Source of the DNA: JAENVU01 sp031422675
Lineage (GTDB): Bacteria; Actinomycetota; Acidimicrobiia; IMCC26256; JAENVU01
Assembly: GCA_031422675.1 (NCBI GenBank)
Contig: JANPMG010000135.1
Location: 3,974-67,973 of the forward strand
DNA length: 64,000 bases
Direction: 5' to 3'
Positions 10,333 to 18,707 of this stretch are shown here, piece by piece. Position 1 is the first letter of the stretch. Every line of letters starts with the position of its first letter. Both the position numbers and the translations under genes were made by a program. The notes under the pieces were generated by a model, which saw nothing but the letters and a program-made list of their open reading frames with translations, made no database searches and was not told the DNA's origin.

Positions 10333-11061
10333 TCAGAACTCGGCGAGCTCGTCGTACTCCCAGTTGTAGGGCGCGTCGGGTGCCGCGGGCGGGCGATCGT
10401 CGTCCTCAACGACCTCACCGACGGTGCGCGCCTCCTGGATGAAGCGTCGCAGCTTGCGCGCATCCTTACGCCCCGGTGACGACTCAACGCCGGTGGACAC
10501 GTCCACACCCCACGGTCGGATGCGGCGAATCGCGTCACCGACGTTCTCCGCCGTGAGTCCGCCGGCGACCATGAGTCGCACGCCGCCGGGCGCACCTTCG
10601 GCGAGCGTCCAATCGAAGAGTCGGCCGGCGCCCGGATCGGGCGAGTCCACCAAGATCACATCCGCCGGTCCGTTGGCCGCGCTCGCCAGGTTCGGATCCC
10701 CGGCCGTGAACGCCTGGATCACGAACGTCGACCGCTGGCGAACCCAGCGGACTTCCGAGATCGGTTCCCGACCGTGGAGCTGCGCGCCGGTCAACCCCAC
10801 CGAGTTGACGATCTCGACCACCCGTTCCGGTCGTTCATCACGGAACACGCCGACGGTGACGGTGCCGCTCGGGAGTCGGCGCACGACCTCACGCGCTTGG
10901 TCGACCCGGACCTGGCGACGGCTCCCGGGTGCGAACACGAATCCGAGCGCGTCGGCGCCCATGGCGATGGCGAGGAGCGCGTCTTCCTCATTCGTGATAC
11001 CACAGATCTTCACGAACACGAGGACGACGGTATCGCCTGGCTCGGGTGCGGCGGCGGACAT
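10333..11061 (-). CDS. trpF: Phosphoribosylanthranilate isomerase
   Basis: Isomerises phosphoribosylanthranilate in tryptophan synthesis. TIM-barrel motifs: VKICGIT with general base Cys20, GFVFAPGSRRQV, QLHG, and the catalytic Asp in ILVDSPDPG; phosphate site VAGGLTAENV. Start uncertain: ATG at 11061 or an internal GTG at 11019 (VFVKICGI) which is nearer the usual N-terminus; neither has a clear ribosome site. An acidic C-terminal tail of about 30 residues (EVVEDDDRPP to the end) extends past the barrel. Actinobacteria that rely on the bifunctional PriA normally lack this gene. Confidence 0.9.
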   Translation of the reverse strand: MSAAAPEPGDTVVLVFVKICGITNEEDALLAIAMGADALGFVFAPGSRRQVRVDQAREVVRRLPSGTVTVGVFRDERPERVVEIVNSVGLTGAQLHGREPISEVRWVRQRSTFVIQAFTAGDPNLASAANGPADVILVDSPDPGAGRLFDWTLAEGAPGGVRLMVAGGLTAENVGDAIRRIRPWGVDVSTGVESSPGRKDARKLRRFIQEARTVGEVVEDDDRPPAAPDAPYNWEYDELAEF

Positions 11062-11094
11062 CCGGCCCGCGAGCGTTTCCGACTCCCCGGCCGC

Positions 11095-11895
11095 TCAGCG
11101 AGGTGCGACGGTGGGTGCGACGAGCGCCCGGGCGAGTTCCCGGGGATCTTCACTGCGCACGAGTGCCTCACCGACGAGCAGGGCGTCGAAACCTGCGTCC
11201 GCCATGTGCGCCGCATCGGCGGCGGTCCGGATCGCGCTCTCGGCGACGGTGATCGTGGACGCGGGAATCAGTTCGATGAGCGCCGCGGCGCCGGCGAGGT
11301 CTTCGTCGAAGGTCCCGAGATTGCGTGCGTTCACGCCGAGGATCGGCGCGCCGAGCGCGACGCCCCGTTCGACCTCGGCGGCATCGTGGGCCTCCATCAG
11401 CACCGCGAGTCCCAGCCCGGCGGCGAGCTCGGCGAGGTCCCGGAGCGCCCCGTCGTCGGACACTGCCGCGAGAATCAAGAGGATCGCGTCGGCGCCGATC
11501 GCGCGGGATTCATAGACCTGCACCTCGTCGATGACGAAGTCCTTTCGCAACACCGGGATCGACACCTCGGCCCGCGCCGCTTGGAGATCCGCCACCGCGC
11601 CACCGAAGTACTGCGCATCGGTCAAGACGCTCAGCGCGGTCGCGCCACCGGCTTCGTAGGCCTGGGCCAACGCGCTCGGGTCGAGGTCGGGAGCCAGATC
11701 CCCCTTCGACGGCGAGCGGCGTTTGATCTCCGCGACGAGACCTGGATGGCGGTCGGACCGTCGGAGCGCAGCCGCGAAGTCCCGCGTCGGCGGCGCGTCC
11801 AGAGCCATCGTGCGAAGCAGGGCACGCGTCTGGGGCCGACGCAGAACGGTGACCTCGTCGCGCTTGGTCGCAAGGATGCGATCGAGGACGTTCAT
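11095..11895 (-). CDS. trpC: Indole-3-glycerol phosphate synthase
   Basis: Closes the indole ring of CdRP (266 aa). Motifs: VAEIKRRSPSKG with the catalytic lysine, SVLTDAQYFGG, LRKDFVIDEVQV, the Glu of LMEAHD, GVNARNL and the C-terminal ESAIRTA and VGEALVRSEDP. First gene of trpC-F-B-A; 33 bases to the trpF start. Divergent from the glucosidase gene with only 26 bases between start codons, so promoters overlap. Confidence 0.96.
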   Translation of the reverse strand: MNVLDRILATKRDEVTVLRRPQTRALLRTMALDAPPTRDFAAALRRSDRHPGLVAEIKRRSPSKGDLAPDLDPSALAQAYEAGGATALSVLTDAQYFGGAVADLQAARAEVSIPVLRKDFVIDEVQVYESRAIGADAILLILAAVSDDGALRDLAELAAGLGLAVLMEAHDAAEVERGVALGAPILGVNARNLGTFDEDLAGAAALIELIPASTITVAESAIRTAADAAHMADAGFDALLVGEALVRSEDPRELARALVAPTVAPR

Positions 11896-11921
11896 GAGCC
11901 GCCAAGTCTAGGGTTCGTTCG

Positions 11922-13094
11922 ATGAGCTACTCGTTTCCGACGGGCTTCGTGTGGGGCACCGCCACCGCTGCGCATCAGGTGGAGGGCGGCACGATGAACA
12001 ACGACTGGTGGGCATTCGAGCGGACCGCCGGTTCCGGAACAACGGAGCCGGCCGGCGACGCGTGCGATCACTTCTGGCGCTACCCGAGCGACATCGCGAT
12101 GCTCGCCGAACTCGGGTTCGGCGCCTACCGGTTCTCGCTCGAATGGTCTCGAATCGAACCGGAGTCGGGTGAGTTCTCGATCGCGGCGCTCGACCATTAC
12201 CGCCGGATGTGCGCCGCGACCCTTGAGCACGGACTGATGCCGGTGGTCACCTTCCACCACTTCACCACTCCGCGCTGGGCGGCCGCTGAGGGAGGATGGC
12301 TCGATCCACGGATCGTCGACCGCTTCGCACGCTTCTGTGATCGGTCCGTCGCTCATCTCGGCGACCTGATCGGAATGGGCTGCACGATCAACGAACCGAA
12401 CGTGGTTTCGCTGATGGGGTTCCTCGTCGGTGCGTTCCCGCCGGGACACCGCGATCTCGGCGAGTACAGCCGTGCGAACGAGCACCTCAAGGCCGCACAC
12501 CGTGCGGGGTACGACGCGATCAAGTCCGGTCCGGGCGACTTCCCCGTCGGGTCAACGGTCGCGATGGGCGACTGGTGGATCCCCGACGGTCACGAGAGCA
12601 CGTTGGAAACGACCCGACAGATGCACGAGGGTCAGCACCTCGACGCCGCGGCGGGTGACGACTTCATCGGCGTTCAGGCGTACTCGCGTACCCGGCTCGA
12701 TGAGACGGGCATGCCCCAGGGTCCCGCCGACGGCATCGAGGAACTCGCGATGGGATACGAGTACTGGCCCGACGCGCTCGAGGTGGCGATCCGATACGCG
12801 GCCGAGAAGACCGGCTCACCGGTCTACGTGACCGAGAACGGCATCGGCACGACCGATGATGCCCAACGGATTCACTACGTCACCGATGCGCTCGGGGGTC
12901 TGGGCCGCTGCATCGACGACGGCATCGACGTGCGCGGCTACTTCTACTGGTCGCTGCTCGACAACTTCGAGTGGGCCCACGGGTACGGGCCACAGTTCGG
13001 TCTGGTCGGGGTCGATCGAGCGACCCAGATCCGACGGCCGAAGCCGAGCGCCGAGTGGCTGGGTGCGATCGCGAGGACCAACGCCATCGGATAG
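11922..13094 (+). CDS. Glycoside hydrolase family 1, beta-glucosidase type
   Basis: Retaining beta-glycosidase (390 aa, slightly shorter than the usual ~440-470). The acid/base Glu158 is in TINEPN and the nucleophile Glu305 in YVTENGIG, both intact. N-terminal FPTGFVWGTATAAHQVEGG is the family signature; the C-terminal FYWSLLDNFEWAHGYGPQFGLVGVD completes the barrel. No signal peptide, so cytoplasmic. Exact sugar specificity cannot be told. Transcribed away from trpC. Confidence 0.93.
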   Translation: MSYSFPTGFVWGTATAAHQVEGGTMNNDWWAFERTAGSGTTEPAGDACDHFWRYPSDIAMLAELGFGAYRFSLEWSRIEPESGEFSIAALDHYRRMCAATLEHGLMPVVTFHHFTTPRWAAAEGGWLDPRIVDRFARFCDRSVAHLGDLIGMGCTINEPNVVSLMGFLVGAFPPGHRDLGEYSRANEHLKAAHRAGYDAIKSGPGDFPVGSTVAMGDWWIPDGHESTLETTRQMHEGQHLDAAAGDDFIGVQAYSRTRLDETGMPQGPADGIEELAMGYEYWPDALEVAIRYAAEKTGSPVYVTENGIGTTDDAQRIHYVTDALGGLGRCIDDGIDVRGYFYWSLLDNFEWAHGYGPQFGLVGVDRATQIRRPKPSAEWLGAIARTNAIG

Positions 13095-13168
13095 GTCGCA
13101 CGGATCGGCGTCGCACACGCAGCCGCGTGTGGCGAGAGCTATGGACCGGCGAGGTCGATGTCGACGTC

Positions 13169-14377
13169 GGGGGGGGTTCGGGTTCGCCGATCGAGTGTTC
13201 GAGGGTGGGACACAATTCGGTCCCGTCGTCTCGGAACACGCGGAAGGTGGTCTGGTCCCAGACGATCTGCCAATCCGAATGTCGATGCAAGAAGTGGTGA
13301 TGTCGGGAACAGAGCAGGACTCCGTTCGCGATGCTGGTCTCACCACCGTGTTGCCAATACTTCACGTGGTGGGTTTCACACCATCCGGGTGGGATCTCAC
13401 ATCCCGGCCACATGCGCCTTGTCGGCTCGTCCGCTCGACCTCCTATCGGTTCCGGGTCGAGTGGGGCTCGCTCCCTCGCTTGCTCGGCTCCGCTGCGCTG
13501 CGCCTCGGGTCTGGTCCGGCACTCGTCGAGCCCAACAGATCGTGCAGTCGCACAGGAGCGTCTCCACCTCGGTGGGGTCGAGACCACCGATGAATGCACC
13601 ATCCATCTGCCCGAATCGGACAAATGCGTCACGGTTGAGGTGGGTGAGGAACGTCGCCCAATCGATCACGACCGTGGCACTCGGTGACGCCATGATCGTG
13701 TCTGGGGGTGCGCCCATCGCGACGCGACACAACCGGGCGAGACCATCGGCTCGGCGTTGGGCGGGGGTCCGGTCGTCGGCTTCGGTGGGCCGGTCCGTGA
13801 ACGCATCCAGGGCACTCAGGATCGTTTCGGCGTTGAGGCCACCGATGTCACCATCCAATGCGAGCCGTCCGCCCACGATCGAGGCCCGCAGACCATCGTG
13901 TTCGGGGGGCAGGTTGCCGTCGCGGCGGGCACATCGTTTGAAATGGGAAGCCATCCGACCCAACGCCCACAAATCTTTCCGCACCGCGGTGTGGAGAAGT
14001 TCGGGTTCGATCCCGGCGAGTTCATCGTCATAGCCCGCGACTCGCGCCGTGCGGATGATGCGGACCGCGCCGGTGGAGATCCGACCGGCCCGCCATGCCG
14101 TACGCGTCGCCGGTAACACTTCACCGAGTTCACCGGCTGCGACCGCGGCGTGGACTTCACCGGTGCGCATCCCGGCGCGGGCCCGCAACCATGACGCGCT
14201 CGATTCGTAGCCGTCTTCGCGTCCGACCCCCCGCCGGTGGCCGGCGACCACCAGATCCGCGAACACCGAATCGAGTCGGTCCATCTGCTGGCGGAAACGC
14301 AGGATCGTGGTCGCCAACTCGCCGTCGGAGAGTTCACCCGGTCCGACGCTCATCATTGCGTCGACCCCGGTCCGCAA
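13169..14377 (-). pseudogene. Broken DUF222 / HNH endonuclease gene
   Basis: The 5' part (14377 down to about 13510) encodes a full DUF222 domain, common and multicopy in actinobacteria, ending CDCTIC. The frame then runs into a nonsense tail and stops at 13397. The HNH part (GCEIPPGWCETHHV, then NGVLLCSRHHHFLH) continues in another frame from about 13420 to 13250. Between them the expected segment with the first zinc-binding Cys is replaced by a GAGCGA/GCGCAGC-rich stretch (13455-13505). The HNH frame has no stop of its own and meets an 8-G run at 13169-13176. Frameshift plus internal rearrangement, so probably inactive; sequencing error could explain the G run but not the missing segment. 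Confidence 0.8.
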
Positions 14378-14676
14378 CCCGTCGAGCGCGATCCCGCGAC
14401 GCTCCCATTTGTCATATCGCGCACCCCCAGAATCCGGTCGTTTCTCTGCCCTTCACGACCATTTCAGACTACCCGAATTGCAGTTCGGAAGCAACCCAAA
14501 AGCCCAACAAAATCACCAACTTCTTGACGAATTCTCGGAGGCGCGGCCGGCACGCCTCGAAGGTCCCCACGATCTCGTCACGACCGCTCGAGATGCGCCG
14601 ATTCGAGTTCGTGGACCCATAGCCTCACCGCCCCTTCCGTGGAACGATTTCCGCCCACTGAGGAAGCAGGGACTCC
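14378..14676. other. Intergenic region with locally low GC
   Basis: 299 bases between the divergent DUF222 pseudogene and the propeller lipoprotein. Bases 14440-14530 are clearly richer in A+T than the surroundings and contain an inverted repeat CCGAA-n6-TTCGG (about 14474-14489). No convincing ORF. The end nearest 14676 holds GAGGAAGCAGGGACTCC, with AGGGA positioned as the ribosome site of the lipoprotein gene. Confidence 0.5.
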
Positions 14677-16059
14677 ATGAGGACTCGTCGATCGTTCATC
14701 GCGACTGCGGGGGCACTGTTCGTCTTCAGCGGCTGCGCCTGGGGCCAGCTCGGCGGGAATGCCTCGCGGACCGGGTACGCAGACGCCGAAACGTCGATCA
14801 CGACCGCCAACGTCTCGCAGCTCGCGCTGCGATGGAGCGTCCCCGCGGGCGGATTCGCCGGGGCCTACATGGCGAACGGCCTGCTCTATTCCTTGGACTG
14901 GGCGTCGACTCCGCAGCGCGTGGTTGCGTTCTCCGCTGACGGAAGTCGAGGATGCGGTGGAACTCCACGTACGTGCCAACCGCTGTGGTCAGCCCCGATC
15001 AAGGGCCAGTTGTATCCCACGGAGTTCTCGGGTGCGGCCGTGATCGGTACGCCGTACGGCCCGACCGCCGTGGCGATTGCCGGAAACGATCTGTTCGTCA
15101 CAAGTCGAGGAACCAACTTCGTCTACCTCGAGGCCTTCGATGCCCTGGGTGTCAAGAATTGCGCCGGGGCGCCCGCCGTCTGTGCGCCTCGGTGGTCGGG
15201 TGCGGTCTCCGGCACTGGCTCCGATCTCGCCGTCGCGGATGGCATCGTCTACCTCGGGACGAACATCAACCCGTCGGCGAGCCAACTCGCAGCGTTCGCC
15301 GTCGACGGCAGCACTTGTGGCTCATCAGTTCAGCAGTGTCAGCCGCGGTGGTCCGTCGCGACTCCACCAGGTGGCCGTCTCGCCATCGGTGACGGTCACA
15401 TCGTGTTCGGATCGCTCATTCTGAACCTCGACGCGTCGGCAGGATGTGGCCAGCAACAGTGTGCCTATACCGGCGGCTTGCTGGCGAACGGCCGCGCCGC
15501 GTTGCGCGACGGCTGGGCTCACACCCGGGCCGGAAGTTATCGGCTGGGTTCCGGGGTTTCGTGCCCGATGGACGAGCAACGCGGGTATCGAGCGTGTCCG
15601 CTCGATTGGGTGCGCGAGCCGGGCGCTTCGAGCCTTCCACAGGCTCCGAACGTATCGGGTGATCACGTGATCATGGCGGAGACGCTCAATGGCGGCTTCG
15701 CTCCTGAGGCGCGGGTGCGCGTCTTCGACGTCGACGGCGGAACGACATGCTCCGGGGTGCCGAAAGTCTGCGCACCGCTCGCTGACCTCATCACCGGTGG
15801 TAGCACGGAAGGAGTCACGGCAACCCCGAACCTGATCTTCGTCGCGGCCGGCTCCGGTTACAACGTGGTGAACGTCGGAACCCTGTTCGCCTTCGACGCC
15901 AATCTGGAACAGGGGTGCAGTGGGACTCCCAAACGTTGTGCGCCGCTCTGGTGGAGTCGCACGGACCAAGCCAACTTGGCTCCTCCGACGATCGCCAACG
16001 GCTTGATCGGAGTCTCGTCGGCGTCCGGCGGAATCCGGGTCTACGGCCTACCGAACTGA
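14677..16059 (+). CDS. Predicted lipoprotein with PQQ-like propeller and paired cysteines
   Basis: Secreted, probably lipid-anchored (460 aa): RTRR start, hydrophobic core, lipobox FSGC with Cys20. The body is a PQQ-like beta-propeller (SVPAGGFAGAYMANGLLYSLDW, then repeated VVAFSADG/LEAFDALG/LAAFAVDG strands). About seven blades each carry a Cys pair of the form GC-GTP--C-PLW (GCGGTPRTCQPLW, NCAGAPAVCAPRW, TCGSSVQQCQPRW, GCSGTPKRCAPLWW and weaker copies), so each blade may be held by its own disulfide. No catalytic function can be assigned. Stands alone: divergent pseudogene upstream, convergent ygfZ downstream. Confidence 0.8.
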   Translation: MRTRRSFIATAGALFVFSGCAWGQLGGNASRTGYADAETSITTANVSQLALRWSVPAGGFAGAYMANGLLYSLDWASTPQRVVAFSADGSRGCGGTPRTCQPLWSAPIKGQLYPTEFSGAAVIGTPYGPTAVAIAGNDLFVTSRGTNFVYLEAFDALGVKNCAGAPAVCAPRWSGAVSGTGSDLAVADGIVYLGTNINPSASQLAAFAVDGSTCGSSVQQCQPRWSVATPPGGRLAIGDGHIVFGSLILNLDASAGCGQQQCAYTGGLLANGRAALRDGWAHTRAGSYRLGSGVSCPMDEQRGYRACPLDWVREPGASSLPQAPNVSGDHVIMAETLNGGFAPEARVRVFDVDGGTTCSGVPKVCAPLADLITGGSTEGVTATPNLIFVAAGSGYNVVNVGTLFAFDANLEQGCSGTPKRCAPLWWSRTDQANLAPPTIANGLIGVSSASGGIRVYGLPN

Positions 16060-16097
16060 CGGGGATCGCCTCCCGCGGGACGACGGAACGTCAGGCG

Positions 16098-16781
16098 CTA
16101 CGAAGTCGGCGGAGGGATTTCGTCCACGCGTACGGTCACATCGCCCACAATCGCGTCGGCCGGCGGATCGATCTCGCGGCGAACGAATCCCATCGCAATG
16201 CCCGGCGCGGAACTCGTGATCGAACCGACCACCTTCCCCTGGACCGAGATCGGGGCGCCCACCGGCAACGTCAGCGTGTCGTCCTCGGGCACCAGGTGAC
16301 GGAGGAACCGGTTCACGTGACCGCGCGAGTCGATGCGGCACACGAGTTCCTGGCCGATGAAGCACCCTTTGGTGAAGCTGACCGCGTCGAGTTCGAGGAA
16401 CGCCTCTTGTGGGATCACGGAATCGTCGAGGTCCGCACCCATGCGCGGAACGCCCGCCCGAATACGGACAGCCTCCTCTGCGGCCAGACTGACCCCGTCC
16501 GCGACGGGCGCAGGGTCGAGCGCCAACTCCACTTTGGTACGGATCTTGAACCGGGTGAGCGAGGCGACCAATCGTTCGCCCCAGCCCGGGTCGGTCTCGA
16601 TCACGGCATCCTCGCCGTCGCGCACGACCACGCCGGCGACGTCCATCTTGCCTTGCGGGGTGAGCAGCAACGTGGGGCGTCGTTCCCCGGCGGCGAGATC
16701 CGCCACGTCCTGGGACAAGAGACTTTGCAAGAAGGTCCAGGTGTCGGGGCCCGAGACGCGCACGCGATCGCGGCGCGTCAC
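16098..16781 (-). CDS. ygfZ: Folate-binding YgfZ/IbaG57-like protein
   Basis: Tetrahydrofolate-binding protein related to GcvT, known in E. coli to help certain Fe-S enzymes mature. The diagnostic KGCFIGQE motif is present (usual K-G-C-[FY]-x-G-Q-E). I start it at the GTG at 16781, because that codon overlaps the trpE stop (GTGA) and the protein then begins TRRDRVRVSGPDTWTFLQ, the usual domain start; the ATG at 16850 lies well inside trpE. 227 aa. Third gene of hisI-trpE-ygfZ. Confidence 0.88.
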   Translation of the reverse strand: MTRRDRVRVSGPDTWTFLQSLLSQDVADLAAGERRPTLLLTPQGKMDVAGVVVRDGEDAVIETDPGWGERLVASLTRFKIRTKVELALDPAPVADGVSLAAEEAVRIRAGVPRMGADLDDSVIPQEAFLELDAVSFTKGCFIGQELVCRIDSRGHVNRFLRHLVPEDDTLTLPVGAPISVQGKVVGSITSSAPGIAMGFVRREIDPPADAIVGDVTVRVDEIPPPTS

Positions 16782-18286
16782 CGGGTCACCGATCGGAGTG
16801 CACGCGATGCCTGCGCCGCAGTGAGCAGTGCCTTCGCCTTGTTGTGACATTCGAGGTCCTCGAGCTCGGCGTCACTGTCCGCGACGACCCCCGCACCGGC
16901 CTGCACGCTCGCCCGGTCGCCCCGCCAGACCATCGTGCGAATGGCGATCGCGGTATCGAGGTTCCCGGAGAAATCGAGGTAGCCCACGACCCCGGCGTAG
17001 GGCCCACGCTTCACCGGTTCGAGCTCGTCGATGATCTCCATGGCGCGCACCTTGGGGGCGCCGCTGACCGTACCGGCGGGGAACGTGGCGCGCAGAACGT
17101 CGACCGCGGAGCGGCCCGGCGCCAGCGAACCGGAAACCTGAGACGTGAGGTGCATCACGTGGGAGTAACGCTCGAGCACCATGAGTTCATCCATCTGTTC
17201 GGTGCCAAAAGTCACGACCCGGCCCACGTCGTTGCGAGCGAGATCGACGAGCATCACGTGCTCGGCGCGCTCCTTCGGGTCTTCAATGAGTTCGGCCGCC
17301 ATCTGGCGGTCGTGCTCGGCGGTGCGCCCGCGGAAGCGCGTGCCCGCGATCGGACGGCTGACGACCCGGCCGTCGGTGACCTGCACCATCGGCTCGGGCG
17401 ATGACCCCACGATGGTCGCCTCGTCGTGGCGGATGAAGTACATGTACGGGGACGGGTTCACCTGGCGGAGTACCCGGTAGACGTCGAACGGAACGTAGGT
17501 GCCCTCGAGGTCGAAGCGCTGCGCCAGAACGACTTGGAAGATGTCACCCGCGAGGATGTACTCACGCGCGGCCTCCACCGCGCGGCGGTACGACGCGGAG
17601 CCCATCGAGTTCGTGTAGGGCGGAAGTTCGGTGAGTCGCTCCGGCGGCGGAACCGACGGTTCGTACGCCAACGGCTGCGCCAACTGGGCCACGAGCGCAT
17701 CGATGCGGTCCGATGCGCGGGCGTACGCGTCGGTCAGCTCGTCGTCGGTCATAGTCGGGCTCACGAAGACGTTCTCGATGAGGAACAGGCGCTGGCGAAA
17801 ATGGTCGAACGCGGTGATGTGGCCGGTGAGCGCGAGCACTGCGTCGGGCCAGCCGATGGGGTCGGCCGGGACGTTGGGAAGGTGCTCCACTTCCCGAACG
17901 ACGTCGTATCCGAGATAGCCGACCACGCCACCATGGAAGGGCGGCAGGTCCTCGAACCGCGGCGCCCGATAGTGCGCGAGCAGCGATTCGAGCGCGCCCA
18001 GCGCACCGCGGTCGAGCGCAACCCCCGGCGGGAGTTCCCCGGTCGCCTGCACCTCGTTGCCCCGCGCGATAAGGGTGACCACCGGATCGCGGCCGATGAA
18101 CGAGAACCGACCCCAGTGCTGGCCGTGCTCCACTGATTCGAGCAGAAATCCGTCGCCTTCGCCGACAAGCTTCAGGAACGCCGAGACGGGAGTTTCGAGG
18201 TCGGCGAGAACTTCTCGCCACACGGGAACGACGGTGTAATCGCGCGCAAGGGTCAGGAACTCCGCGAGCGAGGGTCGAGCCGTCAC
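16778..18286 (-). CDS. trpE: Anthranilate synthase component I
   Basis: Converts chorismate to anthranilate using ammonia from TrpG (502 aa). The start is the GTG at 18286, overlapping the hisI stop (GTGA); the protein begins TARPSLAEFLTLA. The feedback-site motif LLES is present near residue 50 (FLLESVEHG), implying tryptophan inhibition. Catalytic core: GDIFQVVLAQRF, SPEPMV, PIAGTRFRG, HVMLVDLARND and FPAGTVSGAPKVRAMEII. The glutaminase partner trpG and trpD are not in the window. Longer versions of the frame overlap hisI and are artefacts. Confidence 0.96.
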   Translation of the reverse strand: MTARPSLAEFLTLARDYTVVPVWREVLADLETPVSAFLKLVGEGDGFLLESVEHGQHWGRFSFIGRDPVVTLIARGNEVQATGELPPGVALDRGALGALESLLAHYRAPRFEDLPPFHGGVVGYLGYDVVREVEHLPNVPADPIGWPDAVLALTGHITAFDHFRQRLFLIENVFVSPTMTDDELTDAYARASDRIDALVAQLAQPLAYEPSVPPPERLTELPPYTNSMGSASYRRAVEAAREYILAGDIFQVVLAQRFDLEGTYVPFDVYRVLRQVNPSPYMYFIRHDEATIVGSSPEPMVQVTDGRVVSRPIAGTRFRGRTAEHDRQMAAELIEDPKERAEHVMLVDLARNDVGRVVTFGTEQMDELMVLERYSHVMHLTSQVSGSLAPGRSAVDVLRATFPAGTVSGAPKVRAMEIIDELEPVKRGPYAGVVGYLDFSGNLDTAIAIRTMVWRGDRASVQAGAGVVADSDAELEDLECHNKAKALLTAAQASRALRSVTR

Positions 18287-18660
18287 ACTCGGCCGGGCTC
18301 GGCGCCCGAGCCGAACTCGCGGAAGAAGCACGAGTGTTCGCCCGTGTGACACGCGCCCCGGCCCTCCTGCTCGACCGTGAACAGGAGAACGTCTGCGTCG
18401 CAGTCGTAGTACGCCCGGCGGACGAACTGCCGGTCGCCGGAGGTCTCGCCTTTGCACCAGTATTCCTGACGGCTGCGACTCCAGAACCAGGTCCGGCCGG
18501 TCTCGAATGTCCGCCGGAGCGAGTCCTCGTTCATCCAGCCGACCATCAAGACGTCCTTGGTGGACTCCTCCTGGATGATGGCGGGAACCAGGCCACTGGC
18601 GTCGAAGGCCACTCCGGCGATTTCGGGCTCCGTGAAGGCGACGGGTGTTGCAATGGGCAT
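18283..18660 (-). CDS. hisI: Phosphoribosyl-AMP cyclohydrolase
   Basis: Third step of histidine synthesis (125 aa). Metal-binding motifs YDCDADVLLFTVEQ and GACHTGEHSCF are intact; TGRTWFWSRSRQEYW.KGETSG is the family signature. Start ATG at 18660 (MPIATPV) gives the normal length; no Shine-Dalgarno is visible, so the message may be leaderless. Cyclohydrolase only: no HisE (pyrophosphohydrolase) domain is fused. Coupled to trpE. Confidence 0.95.
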   Translation of the reverse strand: MPIATPVAFTEPEIAGVAFDASGLVPAIIQEESTKDVLMVGWMNEDSLRRTFETGRTWFWSRSRQEYWCKGETSGDRQFVRRAYYDCDADVLLFTVEQEGRGACHTGEHSCFFREFGSGAEPGRV

Positions 18661-18707
18661 GTCGGCGAGCGTATCGCCGCCCTTCGCCCGAGATCCCACT
18701 CTTTCCG

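Noticed and set aside
16060..16097. Terminator between the converging lipoprotein and ygfZ genes
   Set aside because: Only a weak GGCG/CGCC pairing is visible; too little to call.
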